A DNA stretch of 64,000 nt. Source: Oidiodendron maius Zn. Its lineage: Eukaryota > Ascomycota > Leotiomycetes > Myxotrichaceae. The notes beneath the pieces are model-generated. The model ran no database searches. It was not told the origin of the DNA and was given only the letters and a program-made list of their open reading frames with translations. The stretch lies in assembly GCA_000827325.1 (NCBI GenBank), contig KN832890.1, positions 526,439-590,438 on the forward strand. Reading direction: 5' to 3'. Below, piece by piece: positions 22,974-33,967 of the stretch (its first letter is position 1; each line of letters opens with the position of its first letter). A program made the translations under genes and the position numbers.

Positions 22974-23440
22974 TTAAGCAAAGTCGAAAATAACAAGACT
23001 ACTGACTAGCTCGCTAACCTGAAGCACTCGATAAGCAAGGAAGGAAATAGGTGCCACCGGGCGTCGTGAGTCTTGAAGGTCATTCCGGTAGGTTCTAGGT
23101 GCTAGTCTGGATAGCAAACCTTCTACATCGTCTTCATTCCAGTCAACCTTGTCTCCATACATCCATCCATGCCAGTATCGATGACCGATAAGCCGATAAA
23201 ACCCAAGCGCCTGAGAGCTATCGGTACTTCCGATCCGCGCAGAATGGAGACGATATAGTCTCCGGTATTTCCTTTGAGAACGAGACTAAAATCTTGCTTT
23301 CTTCGAAGACAACTCGCTGGCTCAAGCATATGCTCACCAACTGCCGAAGATTTGCGGTGGCGGCCTTCCTGTCTCCGTACATACGCCGAATGAAAAACAG
23401 GAAATTTGACTTCTCTTCGTGGTAGAGCTATTTTCCGCTC
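22974..23440 (-). pseudogene. C-terminal tail of a decayed HET-domain gene
   Basis: On the minus strand, separate frames read like the last part of HET-domain proteins. LRQLVSICLSQRVVFE lies in one frame, GDYIVSILRGSEVPIALRR in a second, and LIGHRYWHGWMYGDKVDWNE in the third. The same order (GDLVVIFFGSRVPFILR, then GECYIHGIMDGEA) ends the complete HET gene 500 bp to the right. At least two frame changes occur within some 400 bp and no HET domain is found upstream of it. The fragment points away from the intact HET gene, so it is not simply its 5' end. Confidence 0.62.
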
Positions 23441-23906
23441 AAAGAATCATCGTACTTGGCAACGACAAATACCAATTCGTTGTGGCCTCACTAAGATCTA
23501 CATTTTATACTTGTTTGAGAGGCGAGAGAAAACATAGACCCGAAATATGGGCACCCATACTACTCACAGCCTTGTACGATTGTACTATCGTGGGGGGGGG
23601 GTTCAGCCAGCCTCAATTAAGCCACTTACGCGATATAAGGCGGGATTGTCTTTCATTGATCAGTTCAATCCTTTTGATATATATATATATAGGCAGTCCT
23701 TACCTACTTAATACCAGAGCTGTTTCTGAACCTTTGACTCAACCATTTGTTCTGATATGCTATATCACCCTGTTTCCTGTTTGTAACTGACCCATTTGCT
23801 CTCTCCACAAGTACGTTATCTATCAAAACGCTTCGCAACGGAGCTAAAGGCCACAAAAGAGTATAGCAGTGAGCGTAGACAGCCAGCTCTTTGGAGGCAA
23901 CGAAGA
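23441..23906. other. Intergenic, no gene seen
   Basis: This is the region between the HET tail fragment and the complete HET gene. It holds a run of ten G at about 23592-23601 and a TA repeat near 23680. A transcription start for the HET gene is expected here but not identified. Confidence 0.4.
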
Positions 23907-26078
23907 ATGACGACCTTGCCATCAGATCTGCAGTCGATTGTGAGTGCAAATAGTGCAATATATCAAGAGTCTTTGACGGAGAATTCAATTCGAATCGTAG
24001 AGCTGCATTCTGGCCTCGAGGATGGGCCTATATCATGCAGCTTTACTGTAGTAGACCTGGTGAAAGCCGAGCCTTTCGAAGCCTTGAGCTACTGCTGGGG
24101 CAGTGTGGCTGCTGATAGACCCATCTTCTGCCACGGCCAACCATTCAGGCCCACAGAGAATCTATACGCAGCTCTTAAGCAACTACGTCTAACTTCGAGA
24201 GCACGCTATATGTGGATTGATGCTGTATGATGGCTTCACATCTATGAGCCCAGATAATTGCTAATCCTTTTCCATAATCAGATATGCATCAACCAGAATA
24301 GCATTCTCGAAAGAAACCAGCAGGTACCGCTGATGCGACAGATATACCACAAAGCGAAACAAGTCATTGTCTGGTTAGGAGGCGAAGATGATACCACGGC
24401 TTTGGCACTTGCAACTATGGAGAACATTTTTCAAAGATGCTGCTCATTGTGGTATGGTTGTGCTAGTAACGAGGAATGGCCCATGAACCTGGAAAACAAC
24501 GAAGAATATTGGCAGTCATTACGGGCGGATACTGTCAACAAAGTCTCACCTCAATGGCCAGACGATCCCAAGACCTGCACCAACGCCTTACAGGTATTCT
24601 TCCGAAGACCATGGTTTTCTCGAGTCTGGGTGATCCAAGAAGTTCAAGGATGTCCACATATTATCATGCAGGTTGGTGGAACTACTATAGCATGGGAAAT
24701 AGTCGCTTCAGCGGCAATATGGGTCGTTTACGGACTTACATCAGTTACTCATCTAACCGAACCTTACAAGTTTGGTGGATTTCTGCATACCGATTTGATG
24801 CAGCGAAAGCCGTTTACTACCAAGGAAGACGTACCATTTCTGGAGGTCCTGGATCGCTGTCGTGCCTTCAAGTGTACTATCGATAAAGACCGGATCTTCA
24901 CTTTGCTCCGGCACCCAGCAGCTCGCCTACTTCCAGCTAAAAATGAGCAGGAATCTGCAACAAAGGTGCTTCATCCTCTCCGCATTAACGTAGATCAAGA
25001 TCCATCACACTTTGATTTGAAAGTAGACTACAACATGACGCTGTTCGATATATACCGACAGATAGTTCTTGGCTCAATATCTGAAGGTCGCAGCCTCCAA
25101 GTGCTCAGTCACGCTTCTGAAGAATCTAAATATCGCGAGAACTATCCGACTTGGATGCCGGTTTGGCACACGATTGGTACTGCTCGGCACACCGGGCCAC
25201 GGCGGACGTTCCTGTATAACGCAAGCAGAGAGTATGAACCTCAGCTTCGCACCTTCACGAACCCTATGCTGCTCGGTCTAGGTGGCCTTGTAGCTGGAAC
25301 AGTGACGCAAACGGGCATTAACATTGTCTTATCCGATCGAAAAGTGCCCCAGGCAGAGGGAATCAGCCATGGAACAACTTTAGCAGAGATGCGAGAGATT
25401 TCTAGATTGGTTGTACGTGATTGTTGGCAACCAGAGGATAATTGGCTTCAAGAAGCAGTTTGTCGTACTTCTTCACAGCCCACTACGCATTTTGAAGACT
25501 TCTGTGCTTTCGTCACCGAGAGGTTGCAGAAGAATCCAGGGCCCACTCTCCTATCGCTACATGGAAAGTGGTGTAATCTCTGCATGACAAGACACGTCGC
25601 ATCACCCGCTAGTGGCTTTGACGAAGTCATTGAAATCTTGCATTGCAATATTTGTTACGACTTCGACATGTGCAAAGATTGTCGTAGGTCTGGCCATACC
25701 TGCCCCGGTCAACATGAGCTTTACCCACATCCAATTCCGAGCATGTTCTGTCGCCTGGACGAGCAAACACGTTCTATGCTAGACGAGCACAAAGGCAAGG
25801 GTAACTCGAAACGCTTCGACACAGGCGCAAAGCAATCATTCGACGGGAAGTGTTTTGTCAAATTAGACAGCGGGCTCCTTGGTGTGGGACCAGACACCAT
25901 TCGCGCAGGGGACCTAGTGGTTATTTTCTTTGGTAGCAGAGTACCATTCATTCTGAGGCAGCATGGAAACTTTTACGTCCGTCTTGGAGAGTGCTATATT
26001 CATGGCATAATGGACGGTGAAGCTATTGATGATTGGCGCGAAGGGAGGTTGGGAGAGAAAGACTTCGTATTGGCATAA
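23907..26078 (+). CDS. HET-domain protein with an internal ZZ-like zinc finger
   Basis: Exons 23907-24224 and 24282-26078 (intron GTATGA..CAG) encode 704 residues. The N-terminal HET domain shows FEALSYCWGS, MWIDAICINQ (formed across the intron), KQVIVWLGGEDD and RPWFSRVWVIQEV. HET proteins of this kind commonly trigger growth arrest or cell death on non-self contact. Near residues 550-600 lies a cysteine-rich module, WCNLCMTRHV, HCNICYDFDMCKDCRRSGH, with the C-x2-C pairs and final His of a ZZ-type finger. The tail has LGVGPDTIRAGDLVVIFFGS and the FILR...GECYIHGIMDGEA signature shared by many HET proteins. No break is seen. Confidence 0.92.
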
Positions 26079-26538
26079 GTTATAAGACTTGAGATGCCTA
26101 GAGTGTGGATTTGTCTCGGCCCCTCGTTGCCCAAGGACAGATATAAGCTACTACGGGATTTTCGCTTCGCAGGGATGGGGGTTAGTAAAATATTAAGATG
26201 TGAGGCAAATTTATTTTAACCGTTTACCCGGCGATTTACGAAAAACATTCGCTGTTTTAAATTTCCATCGCGGGTTTGGTGGTCCTTGAAGTTCCATTTG
26301 GTGAGATTATGCATACGGGCAAATTTACTCGAACTCCCAACCATGGGAAGCAAAAGCGTTACTTTAAATTTTTTTTAAAAGAAAAAAAGATGGAAAAGGG
26401 GATTTCTAGAAGCTATTTATAGTGGTGGGCTAATCTAATAGTATGATAAAGGGTGGGCAATCATATGCCACTACCCGTTGGAGTCTAATCTTTCCACGAG
26501 AACCGCTGCAGCATGGACCTTAGGAGTCTTAAGAAGGT
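26079..26538. other. Intergenic with the second 27-bp repeat
   Basis: This 3' flank contains the dispersed 27-bp repeat, then AT-rich sequence with an A-rich run near 26380. No gene is seen. Confidence 0.45.
26151..26177 (+). repeat. 27-bp dispersed repeat, copy 2
   Basis: This is an exact match over 27 bases to 11371-11397, in the same orientation, 73 bp after the stop of the HET-ZZ gene. It is followed by GGGG, as copy 1 is by AGGG. See copy 1. Confidence 0.75.
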
Positions 26539-27381
26539 TCACAATCCTGCCACGAATACGGCTCTCACAGTCGTGCCACTAGGATCCGTAACGTTGACTA
26601 CCGGAGACAAGTCGATATCGGAGACCATATTTATAATATTCGAGTGAGGGGAGGTGTTCAGGTTAAATTTATTAATCTGAGTGTTGGCCACAATATTGTT
26701 GATTTCGACAGTACCAAAGTCAGCCAAGGGTGCGATGGTACCATCGGTAACGTTAAGGACTCGGTTGGTAATAAAGTCTGCACTGGAGCCGTCAAGACGC
26801 GAGTCGGAACTAGGAGATTGCAAGTATAACTCGCCGCCCTTCTTCCCCGAAGACAAATTGGTGAACGTAGCTATCGCTGAAGAAGTTGACAAGCCATGGA
26901 CAGAGACGTATACCTCATCACCTGGCTTAACATTTACAGGAAATATTAAGTCCGTAGAAGGGAACCATGAGGCAACGGCCTGGTAGGTCACAATTTCTTT
27001 GCCATAGGCAGTGCGTACAATAGAAGCTTCAATACCAGCTGCTGCTATTGCGCTCTCATTGAGATCGCCGTCCAAAGCGCAGGATACGCCCATTTTCCAT
27101 TCACCCAACTGCGTGGTAGGCACATTTGCCGGCACACTCACAGTAGGAACGGCAAAAGAACAGCTTACGAACGTGTAGTTCTCAGCAGGGTCGATGTTTA
27201 TCAGTGCTGCGCCGCCCCAGTGAGCGCTCTCAAATACAGGGTGTGTCGGCGTTGCAGATGGTGCACCAGACGTCGAAGGAGATGCAGCATTAGCTGCCAT
27301 AAGGCCACGGGCAGGAGTTGCCATCGCGAGCGTCCTTGTTAATAACATAGGAGCTAATAGCTGAATTAGGGAAGACTTCAT
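26539..27381 (-). CDS. Secreted eqolisin (peptidase G1)-fold protein lacking the catalytic pair
   Basis: A single exon gives 280 residues. The ATG at 27381 is chosen because it opens a good signal peptide (MKSSLIQLLAPMLLTRTLAMA). After a Ser/Thr/Pro linker the G1 fold begins with SAHWGGAALI, like the NWGGAVL of scytalidoglutamic peptidase. SCALDGDLNESAIAAAG follows in place of the family's IDGDTCQTAILQTG, so the catalytic Gln is Ala. ASWFPSTDLIFP corresponds to YEWYP. SADFIT stands where the family has AEFI, so the catalytic Glu is Asp. The beta-rich body (PGDEVYVSVHGLS, ATFTNLSSGKKG, LADFGTVEINN) is intact, with several N-glycosylation sites. It is probably an inactive, structural or binding homologue. 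The identification rests on fold pattern only. Confidence 0.78.
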   Translation of the reverse strand: MKSSLIQLLAPMLLTRTLAMATPARGLMAANAASPSTSGAPSATPTHPVFESAHWGGAALINIDPAENYTFVSCSFAVPTVSVPANVPTTQLGEWKMGVSCALDGDLNESAIAAAGIEASIVRTAYGKEIVTYQAVASWFPSTDLIFPVNVKPGDEVYVSVHGLSTSSAIATFTNLSSGKKGGELYLQSPSSDSRLDGSSADFITNRVLNVTDGTIAPLADFGTVEINNIVANTQINKFNLNTSPHSNIINMVSDIDLSPVVNVTDPSGTTVRAVFVAGL

Positions 27382-28086
27382 GATAGGCAATGTGGGATAA
27401 ATAGGCGGGAAAGAATGGAGGAGGCAAGTAGACTTCGCAAGTCGAGGCAGTGATAAAATGTAGAAGGCCACTGGACCAAAGTACAAAGGGTGAAAGGCCC
27501 TATTATATACTCTGTGGCAATATACTGTAAGAAAATGGGTAGAAAATTGTAGAAGTACGTAAGTTTAAACGAGAGATAGGGGGTCAGCACAAGCTGTTGG
27601 CACTGATTCAGAAGTTGCCCCGTAGCGGAAGAGTTTTATGCTCTGGTATATTGTCACAGAAGACGCTACATAGTTCTGGTAACCACTGTGCAAGTGGCGA
27701 ATGGCGGTAATGATATCTTATAAGTTAACTGTTAGCGTTAGTCGTATGTCACCTACAACCATTTTAGTAAGATGTAAGCCGCCTTTGCAAATATGCCTGT
27801 TCGGGTACTCCGTATAATACCACATAGATATTTTCTTCTAGAACAGTATAACGTCAGCTTATGATATTAATTTACGACTTCTAGATATTAATCGCCGCTA
27901 ATCTGCAATTGTCCGTGCCTTTAAATATCCACAAAAATATCGAGAAAGCCGTTATGAAACTTCAGTTCAGGGAGTTTGACCATAGAAAATATGCTGCCAA
28001 TTTCAGGATTTGACTATTTACAAATGAAATTAATGATCTATCCTCTAAGATATACCCAGAGTGCAGTCATCGGTTTCCTATGTAAC
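27382..28086. other. Intergenic, no gene seen
   Basis: This AT-rich stretch holds the 5' region of the eqolisin-like gene and the 3' region of the next. No coding frame is recognisable. Confidence 0.45.
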
Positions 28087-30363
28087 CTACTCATCTACAC
28101 GGAAGAGGGCCAAAGACATTGCATCAGTAAGCATCGCGCGACCGGGTCGTTTAGTAACACTGAGTAATCGTTCCAAAGGGACGTCATTGGATAGCTCTGC
28201 TACTCTGTTGTTGTCGATCGGCGCTGTCAAGTACTGTTCTGTCCATACCGGAGTGGGCGCCTGGGTTGCATCACTTCGCTTCATGACTGACTCCAAATTT
28301 AAAGACGTGGACTGTGGTGCTTCAAAGCGAGAGGCTGTAGGTGATCGCAAGCTGCTAGGTGTCCCTCTGCCCTTCTCGTCTTTTAATATCGTCCAAAGCT
28401 GGTGGAGCCACTTATTCTTCTCTTCGGGCCTCATCGATCGAATAGGGAGGATCTCTGCACCGGCCATTTCTCTTGTAGGCCAGGGAAAGCTAACAGCCAT
28501 CTCCCTAAGAGTCATTGAGGTGAGCTGTCCTAAGACACGGCGTAGTTCGGGCTCAACGTTCGCCATGGGCTCAAACGGCCAGTCCGCCCGGCTCTGGAGG
28601 CGATCCGCAATTTGTAACATTGCGCCAACTAACCACTCAATGGCAACTTTATCTGGCACTGCTTGTGCCTTACTTAACAGCCAACTAAGCATTTCTGGAG
28701 ATCCCGACTGGTTGAGAATGGGAATGCTACGTTTATCATGCTCACGTCCCTGGAGCTTTTGAAGAAAAGCGTCGTACTCTTTCATCGCCGTAAGCGGTAG
28801 GCCGAGAAATTGGCCACCGTTGAGTGCGAGAGCAATTTCATCCGCCAAAGCAATTCCAGACTTAATACCACTATTTAGTCCTCGACCTGGCCAGAAGTGG
28901 ACCGTCATTGCCGCGTCACCGGCCACCGCAACAAGTGCGTGTGGACGATTTATAGCCCGGGCGTCCGCTGCGGGAAGTTGCTTGACACCTTGTCTAACGG
29001 CCTGCACCACAATTGGAATCCGCACAACGTTAATAACCTCACTTTCCTTGAAGCCAAAGAGCTTTAAACCGTCCTCAATCGCCTGCCAGATTCGACCTTC
29101 TCTGTTCTCCGACGGGGCGAAAACTCGACCCTCTCTGAACCCTTCTGGTGGTTTGCCATTGACTCGTAGACATCCAGGATTTCCGAAAGTGACAGGCTGG
29201 CCATCAACAGCAACCATTTTATACCACTCTTCTTCAGTTAGTTGCATGTTGAGATATCCCTTGCCGTCAAAATTACTCGCGTTGAGGAGATAGCGAGTCT
29301 GACCGAGAGTTAAAAATATATTCAAAGGCTGGGGCCATGGCAGTCCTGCTGGGCGATTAAAAGCTAGTCCGAGAGCGTAGCTCCTTCCCCGCTCCTTCTC
29401 GTAACCTTCGAAGTATGAGTACCGCAACCAGGATGCAGCACCATCAGCTCCTAGCAAAACGTGAAAGTCGCCAACTTTGAAGAGGTCATCTCTGCTTACG
29501 CCCTCGGCATGGAGATGGATGAGGTCACGGAACTCGTGAGCTTGACAACGCTGTAGGAGATTATCCTCAACTTTTCGAATTTGTATATTAGCGGAACCTG
29601 GCCAGACGCGCTCTGGGTTGCCACCAAAGAGTGCCTGCTGTGAAGGCTTGCTCATTAAGTTTGTGACAGAGTCTTGCAAGGTCACGACTTGGTCACGCCG
29701 CTTAACTCCAGGAGGATATTCGAAAGTGGTACCATCTGGGTTGGTTCTCGCTATCCAGCGCTTTTCATATATGTGAACTTCGATCTTCCCTGCTCCTTTC
29801 TCGGCCAGCGAGATGGCGGAAGATAGGCCCGTCGGGCCACCGCCAATGATACAGACCTTAAGGCGTGCTGCAGGGTATCTATAGGTTACAGTGTGCTTAG
29901 GGAGCGGCTCGACGTTCCTAGCGACGGTGGGATCGAAGAAGAAATCCAGCACAGGCTTGGCCCATTTGAACAACATGTCCTCTGTAACGTGGGTCTTGAT
30001 GAGTATGAAACGCATACATTGTAGCAGAGGAGTCGAAGAGAAGGTGGCATGGCGGTTTGCAAAGATTCTTGTCTGCACTGCGGAAGCCAAAGCCAGGATG
30101 GTATTTTCAGGTGGATGCCGCGCAATATCTAGCACCTCGAATCCTAGTAATTGGTCGGAGGACATGTTGGCAAACCGGACCATGAAGAAGCGAGCTTTTT
30201 CAAAGTCGGTATAACTACTGTTAATGTCTGCTAACTCCCACTCGTCCTCGTATGCCTTAGGGAATACGATTTGATCGACCGCCTGTAAACCCGAGTGGCT
30301 CCTGCTCCTCCGGGGGAAGACCGTCGGAGAGAGGGATTTGCCTGGCATGGCTGGACCTACCAT
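28087..30363 (-). CDS. FAD-dependent monooxygenase-like protein with long N-terminal extension
   Basis: An uninterrupted frame of 758 residues. A Rossmann FAD-binding motif, VCIIGGGPTGLSSAISLAEK, lies at about 170-189. DVxxGADG appears as VLLGADGAASWLR in the middle. The second FAD site, VAVAGDAAMTVHFWPGRGLN, is near residue 480. These are the marks of class A flavoprotein monooxygenases of the PHBH/MICAL group. The 168-residue extension before the FAD domain and about 200 residues after it are less usual. The C-terminal part has long helices (WLVGAMLQIADRLQSR) and a low-complexity tail. The substrate is unknown and no pathway genes lie next to it. The first in-frame ATG is used as start; a shorter start is possible. 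Confidence 0.82.
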   Translation of the reverse strand: MVGPAMPGKSLSPTVFPRRSRSHSGLQAVDQIVFPKAYEDEWELADINSSYTDFEKARFFMVRFANMSSDQLLGFEVLDIARHPPENTILALASAVQTRIFANRHATFSSTPLLQCMRFILIKTHVTEDMLFKWAKPVLDFFFDPTVARNVEPLPKHTVTYRYPAARLKVCIIGGGPTGLSSAISLAEKGAGKIEVHIYEKRWIARTNPDGTTFEYPPGVKRRDQVVTLQDSVTNLMSKPSQQALFGGNPERVWPGSANIQIRKVEDNLLQRCQAHEFRDLIHLHAEGVSRDDLFKVGDFHVLLGADGAASWLRYSYFEGYEKERGRSYALGLAFNRPAGLPWPQPLNIFLTLGQTRYLLNASNFDGKGYLNMQLTEEEWYKMVAVDGQPVTFGNPGCLRVNGKPPEGFREGRVFAPSENREGRIWQAIEDGLKLFGFKESEVINVVRIPIVVQAVRQGVKQLPAADARAINRPHALVAVAGDAAMTVHFWPGRGLNSGIKSGIALADEIALALNGGQFLGLPLTAMKEYDAFLQKLQGREHDKRSIPILNQSGSPEMLSWLLSKAQAVPDKVAIEWLVGAMLQIADRLQSRADWPFEPMANVEPELRRVLGQLTSMTLREMAVSFPWPTREMAGAEILPIRSMRPEEKNKWLHQLWTILKDEKGRGTPSSLRSPTASRFEAPQSTSLNLESVMKRSDATQAPTPVWTEQYLTAPIDNNRVAELSNDVPLERLLSVTKRPGRAMLTDAMSLALFRVDE

Positions 30364-33094
30364 CTGGTGAGGAGCTAATCGATGAGGTCTCTGAGCTTGC
30401 TTCCTCCTGGTGGACTACAGGCGGGGCTCTGCCGACATCACGACGTAGGAAGAAAGGCTCCGGTTGCTACCATGATGGACCAAGAAGCGCGCTACGGCGG
30501 CCAAGATTATCCTCGAGCGTGGGTATTGAGGGTCGCGAATTGTTGTATGGGCTTGATACCGTCCACGGTTTGGCTCTGTGTAGGATTGTCGCTGTCCGTG
30601 AAACAAACAACTCATATACGTCGTTCCGGATGATCACATGACTAAAGCGGGACAGGGATGCCATTTGGAGTTTAATGCGTCACGTGCTGACAAGACCGCC
30701 CTATTTTTGTTGGTGGAACTCTCTTCTGATTGGCTGAAGCAATGAATTACTAAGCATATAGGATCGAATACAGCTGATATTTTGACTCTACTCACTAACT
30801 ACAGAGCGTCTGAATAGCCTCCTTATATATTCGAACATTCAGTGATTCCTCCGATATTCGGCGCCGAATATCGGAATGCTCATCCCTTGCGTCCTGGGAC
30901 TGAGTTCATGTTATCACCACTAAATTAAGCTATACACGGATGCCAGTGACCCCTTCGCCACCTTAGTCAGCATCCATCAACAATTTTCACCTATTGATGA
31001 TAAAAATAGAAACCGGTTTTCAGCTGATGCATTTCAAATCAGTCTTTAGATTCTTTATACATACTGATCTCTCCAGATACAAGAGTAGTATAGAGATCAG
31101 TATATTACTTCTTATTTCAGGTGTAAATTGTTTACAAGTTTTGGAAATAAAGAAGAGCCAGCATAGAAAATAAGAGACATTATTCACGTGACGAGAGTTC
31201 CCGGCCTTTTGATTCAGAAAATTCCTGGCAGGGCGCAGTGACTCATTCCTGATCCAAATATAACTTTACTCCAGCTGTCTGCTATTCCAAGCAACCAACT
31301 TTCAAAATGTGATCTTTGTCCTTCCTATCATCTTGTATAACTCAAAGCCACTTTGTATTTGCATTTGCACGTGTTGCAGAGGTCAGGCAGTAATATAGAA
31401 TGTATTAAGATCACTGAATCAACTAAATAACTGAGGGTTACAGGGGTGCGTAGTCCCTAATATATAGACTTAAAGCCCCTCTAGACAGTAAAGCCCACTC
31501 ATTCTAGGCTGCCCTCGGCTGCCTTATATTAGTAACAGCACGCTACAAACATTTATGGTCGGCACACTTTGCGTCCCTATGGCGGGCACTCTACTTTGGC
31601 TTTGACCATTTAGTAGAGTTACATTTGCAGCAGCCGCTGCACTGTTGGACAGTGGTAACGATCATAGTGTATCGCCTTAACCTTGCTTATTCCTTCTGAG
31701 TTGCGTACAGTGCACACGTAGATCCCTCTTTTGTGCTACAACCTTTCATCAAAGCCCCTCCTTTTCCTTTACTGCTATCTTTCCTTGATTCCTTCTTAGA
31801 AATCATACCATTCTATATCCTGTTGTAAAAATTTGCCGTCTCATCGCGTTGTAATTACAGCTAACGTTGCGACTTCTTTGCGATAGCAGAGGACTTTGCG
31901 ATTTGATTCAGCACTGGTAAGCTTATAACAATTTGTCTACCTCCTTCTGATCTGGAGATACATCAAGACACAATCATGAGGGCCAGGTGGCGACTGCGAA
32001 TCTCGGGTTCAACAACTAGCACAACTGTATTCTCCAAATCTGTTGATTCTTGATTCGACTTCACTTCAGCTGCAAGGAACGATGCTTGTCAGGAGACTTC
32101 CTATTCCGAGATTATGTCCTGACTGAGGACCCGATTATTATTTAGCAAATCAGGTGCTTTTTCTCAGCATTTATCTCTTCAACGACATCCTCCTTTAAGA
32201 CGTGTTTGCTACCCGTAACACGCTCTTGCGGAATGCCCAAGGATGAATCTGGGAAGGACATCTCCCAAGAAACCATGACTACTAAATATCCTACCAAATC
32301 CTTTTCACAAGTTGCTGGCCATTATCAACTATGTCGAAGTCTTCCAACAGATCTGAGCCTAGCTGCGTGGGGCATGGTACGTCAGCTGGATAAGTAGTTG
32401 TTGAAGAGCATGTAAAGTGAGCGGGTATCCGCAAGCCTGAAGGTTAGTAAGACAAGTTCGCCTCGCTCATCTGAGCAATGATATTGTCATCCTCTCTCGT
32501 CGTAGAGCTCTCTGCGCAACTTTGCGTCGCGCTCGGGTTAGTGCGCTTGTATCCCAGCCAATGGGGCACCGTCCATAGAGAGGGTTATCATCCAAGGGTT
32601 GAGGGAGATGAGGTTCAGAGTAGGAGACCGAGAGTGTCGGGGCCTCCAGTCGGGGTATTCAGCTGCGGCGAGGCTGGCTGACGGGAGTGGACTTGCATGT
32701 GATGGCACGCGAGCGAAGGCTTGAGTAGCCAGCAGACAGTTTCTGGGAAAGGAGGTGAAGAGGCAGAAAAGGGTCGAGTGGCGGTCGCCGCCTTTATGGC
32801 GTTACATTGAAAGTGGCACAGTGCCGCGAAAGTGGCACAGGGCCGACCGCAGTACTGAGATAATATTTCGCTGCTGACGACCTTCAGGCCCTCTTTCCAG
32901 TATTGAAGTGAGCAGCAAAGATCCGTCAAATGGTACGACTGGTGTCTGTGAGTGCATAGCTGAATACGTGTACACTGCGAGGTTAATATATCCTGCCCCC
33001 TCCAAGCCTGAATTGTTGTCGCTAGCAATTGCCATCTCCGGTCGGAGTCTTTTTCAATTTCTACAGAGAGATTTATCTGCGACAAGAGGGAACT
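30364..33094. other. Long gene-poor stretch
   Basis: Nearly 2.7 kb holds only short frames without recognisable content on either strand. Parts at about 31380-31560 (with GGGTTACAGGGGTGCG and regularly spaced CCCT blocks) resemble eroded repeat ends, but no family can be named. The final 300 bp is the upstream region of the cupin gene. Confidence 0.45.
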
Positions 33095-33967
33095 ATGGCA
33101 CCAAAATCGCCCCTCGACGAGCCAGTGATCTCTGGCCCTTTCAGCTTGTACGAGGGGAGTTTCATTTTGGAGTTCTTAAAGCCACATCCCTCGAGAGATG
33201 CAACGTGAGTCGCGAAGCCAATAGAACCAACAACACCCCTTCAAAACCCTTTACTGATCTTGATTCAGAGTTCTGATAAGAGCAACGTACAAACACGACC
33301 ACCCCCTCTGCAAACAAGGCAAAGGTCATCCTCAGGTAGGCAGATACCTTTAGATGGATATCCCATCTTGTTTCCACGTGACATCCACTGATGAAAAATT
33401 CAGGCACCGCCTCTCCACCTCCATTTCAATCAATCGGAGACTTTCGAGGTCCTCCAAGGCCAAATAGCCACCGTTGAGGGGTGGTCTGTAACCACGACCG
33501 TCTATACCCGAGAAGACGGGCCGCATGAGATCAAGCCATGGGTACCTCATAGCTTTAACCCCGTGCCAGATAGTCCTGAAGATACCATCCTGCTGGTCTG
33601 CGCGCACCCTGACAATGTCGATGAGATGATGGACAGAGTCTTCTTCACCAACTTGCTGATGTATGTCAGTGACGTGTATGAGAAGAAGGTCTCGCTTAAC
33701 CCATTTCAGATCATGCTGACACAGTCAGTTCTCTCCCCGAAATGCAGGATCAGGGCCTGAAAACTAACTCTTGCTAGACACGTTTCTGCCACTGCTATGA
33801 TATGGTTTCCTACCGCGACGTGGCTGGGCGCGCTGCGCTGGTGGGTGCCGTGGAAGGTACAGGCCTTGTTTGCCGCGGTGGGGAGATTGATGGGACTGAC
33901 CCCTATGATGAAGAGGTATACCTCGGAAAAGGAGTTTGCAGAGATTCAGAAGGCGAAGAGGACTTGA
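33095..33967 (+). CDS. Cupin-domain protein, four exons
   Basis: Exons 33095-33204, 33269-33335, 33404-33723 and 33778-33967 join with agreeing phases to 228 residues. All introns are GT-AG (donors GTGAGT, GTAGGC, GTCAGT). The middle exons carry a complete cupin motif 1, PLHLHFNQSETFEVLQG, matching HxHx4Ex6G. A motif-2-like WVPHSFNP with His and Asn follows, so a metal-binding jelly-roll is expected. A C-terminal hydrophobic stretch (SATAMIWFPTATWLGALRWW) may be a membrane-associated helix, and the tail is basic. This type is common in fungal secondary-metabolite surroundings, but no cluster is seen here. The role is unknown. No single exon exceeds 107 codons, so the gene is easily overlooked. 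Confidence 0.85.

Noticed and set aside
30364-33094. Possible solo repeat ends (31380-31560)
   Set aside because: Blocks resemble eroded long terminal repeats but no matching pair, target duplication or coding part could be found, so no element is called.
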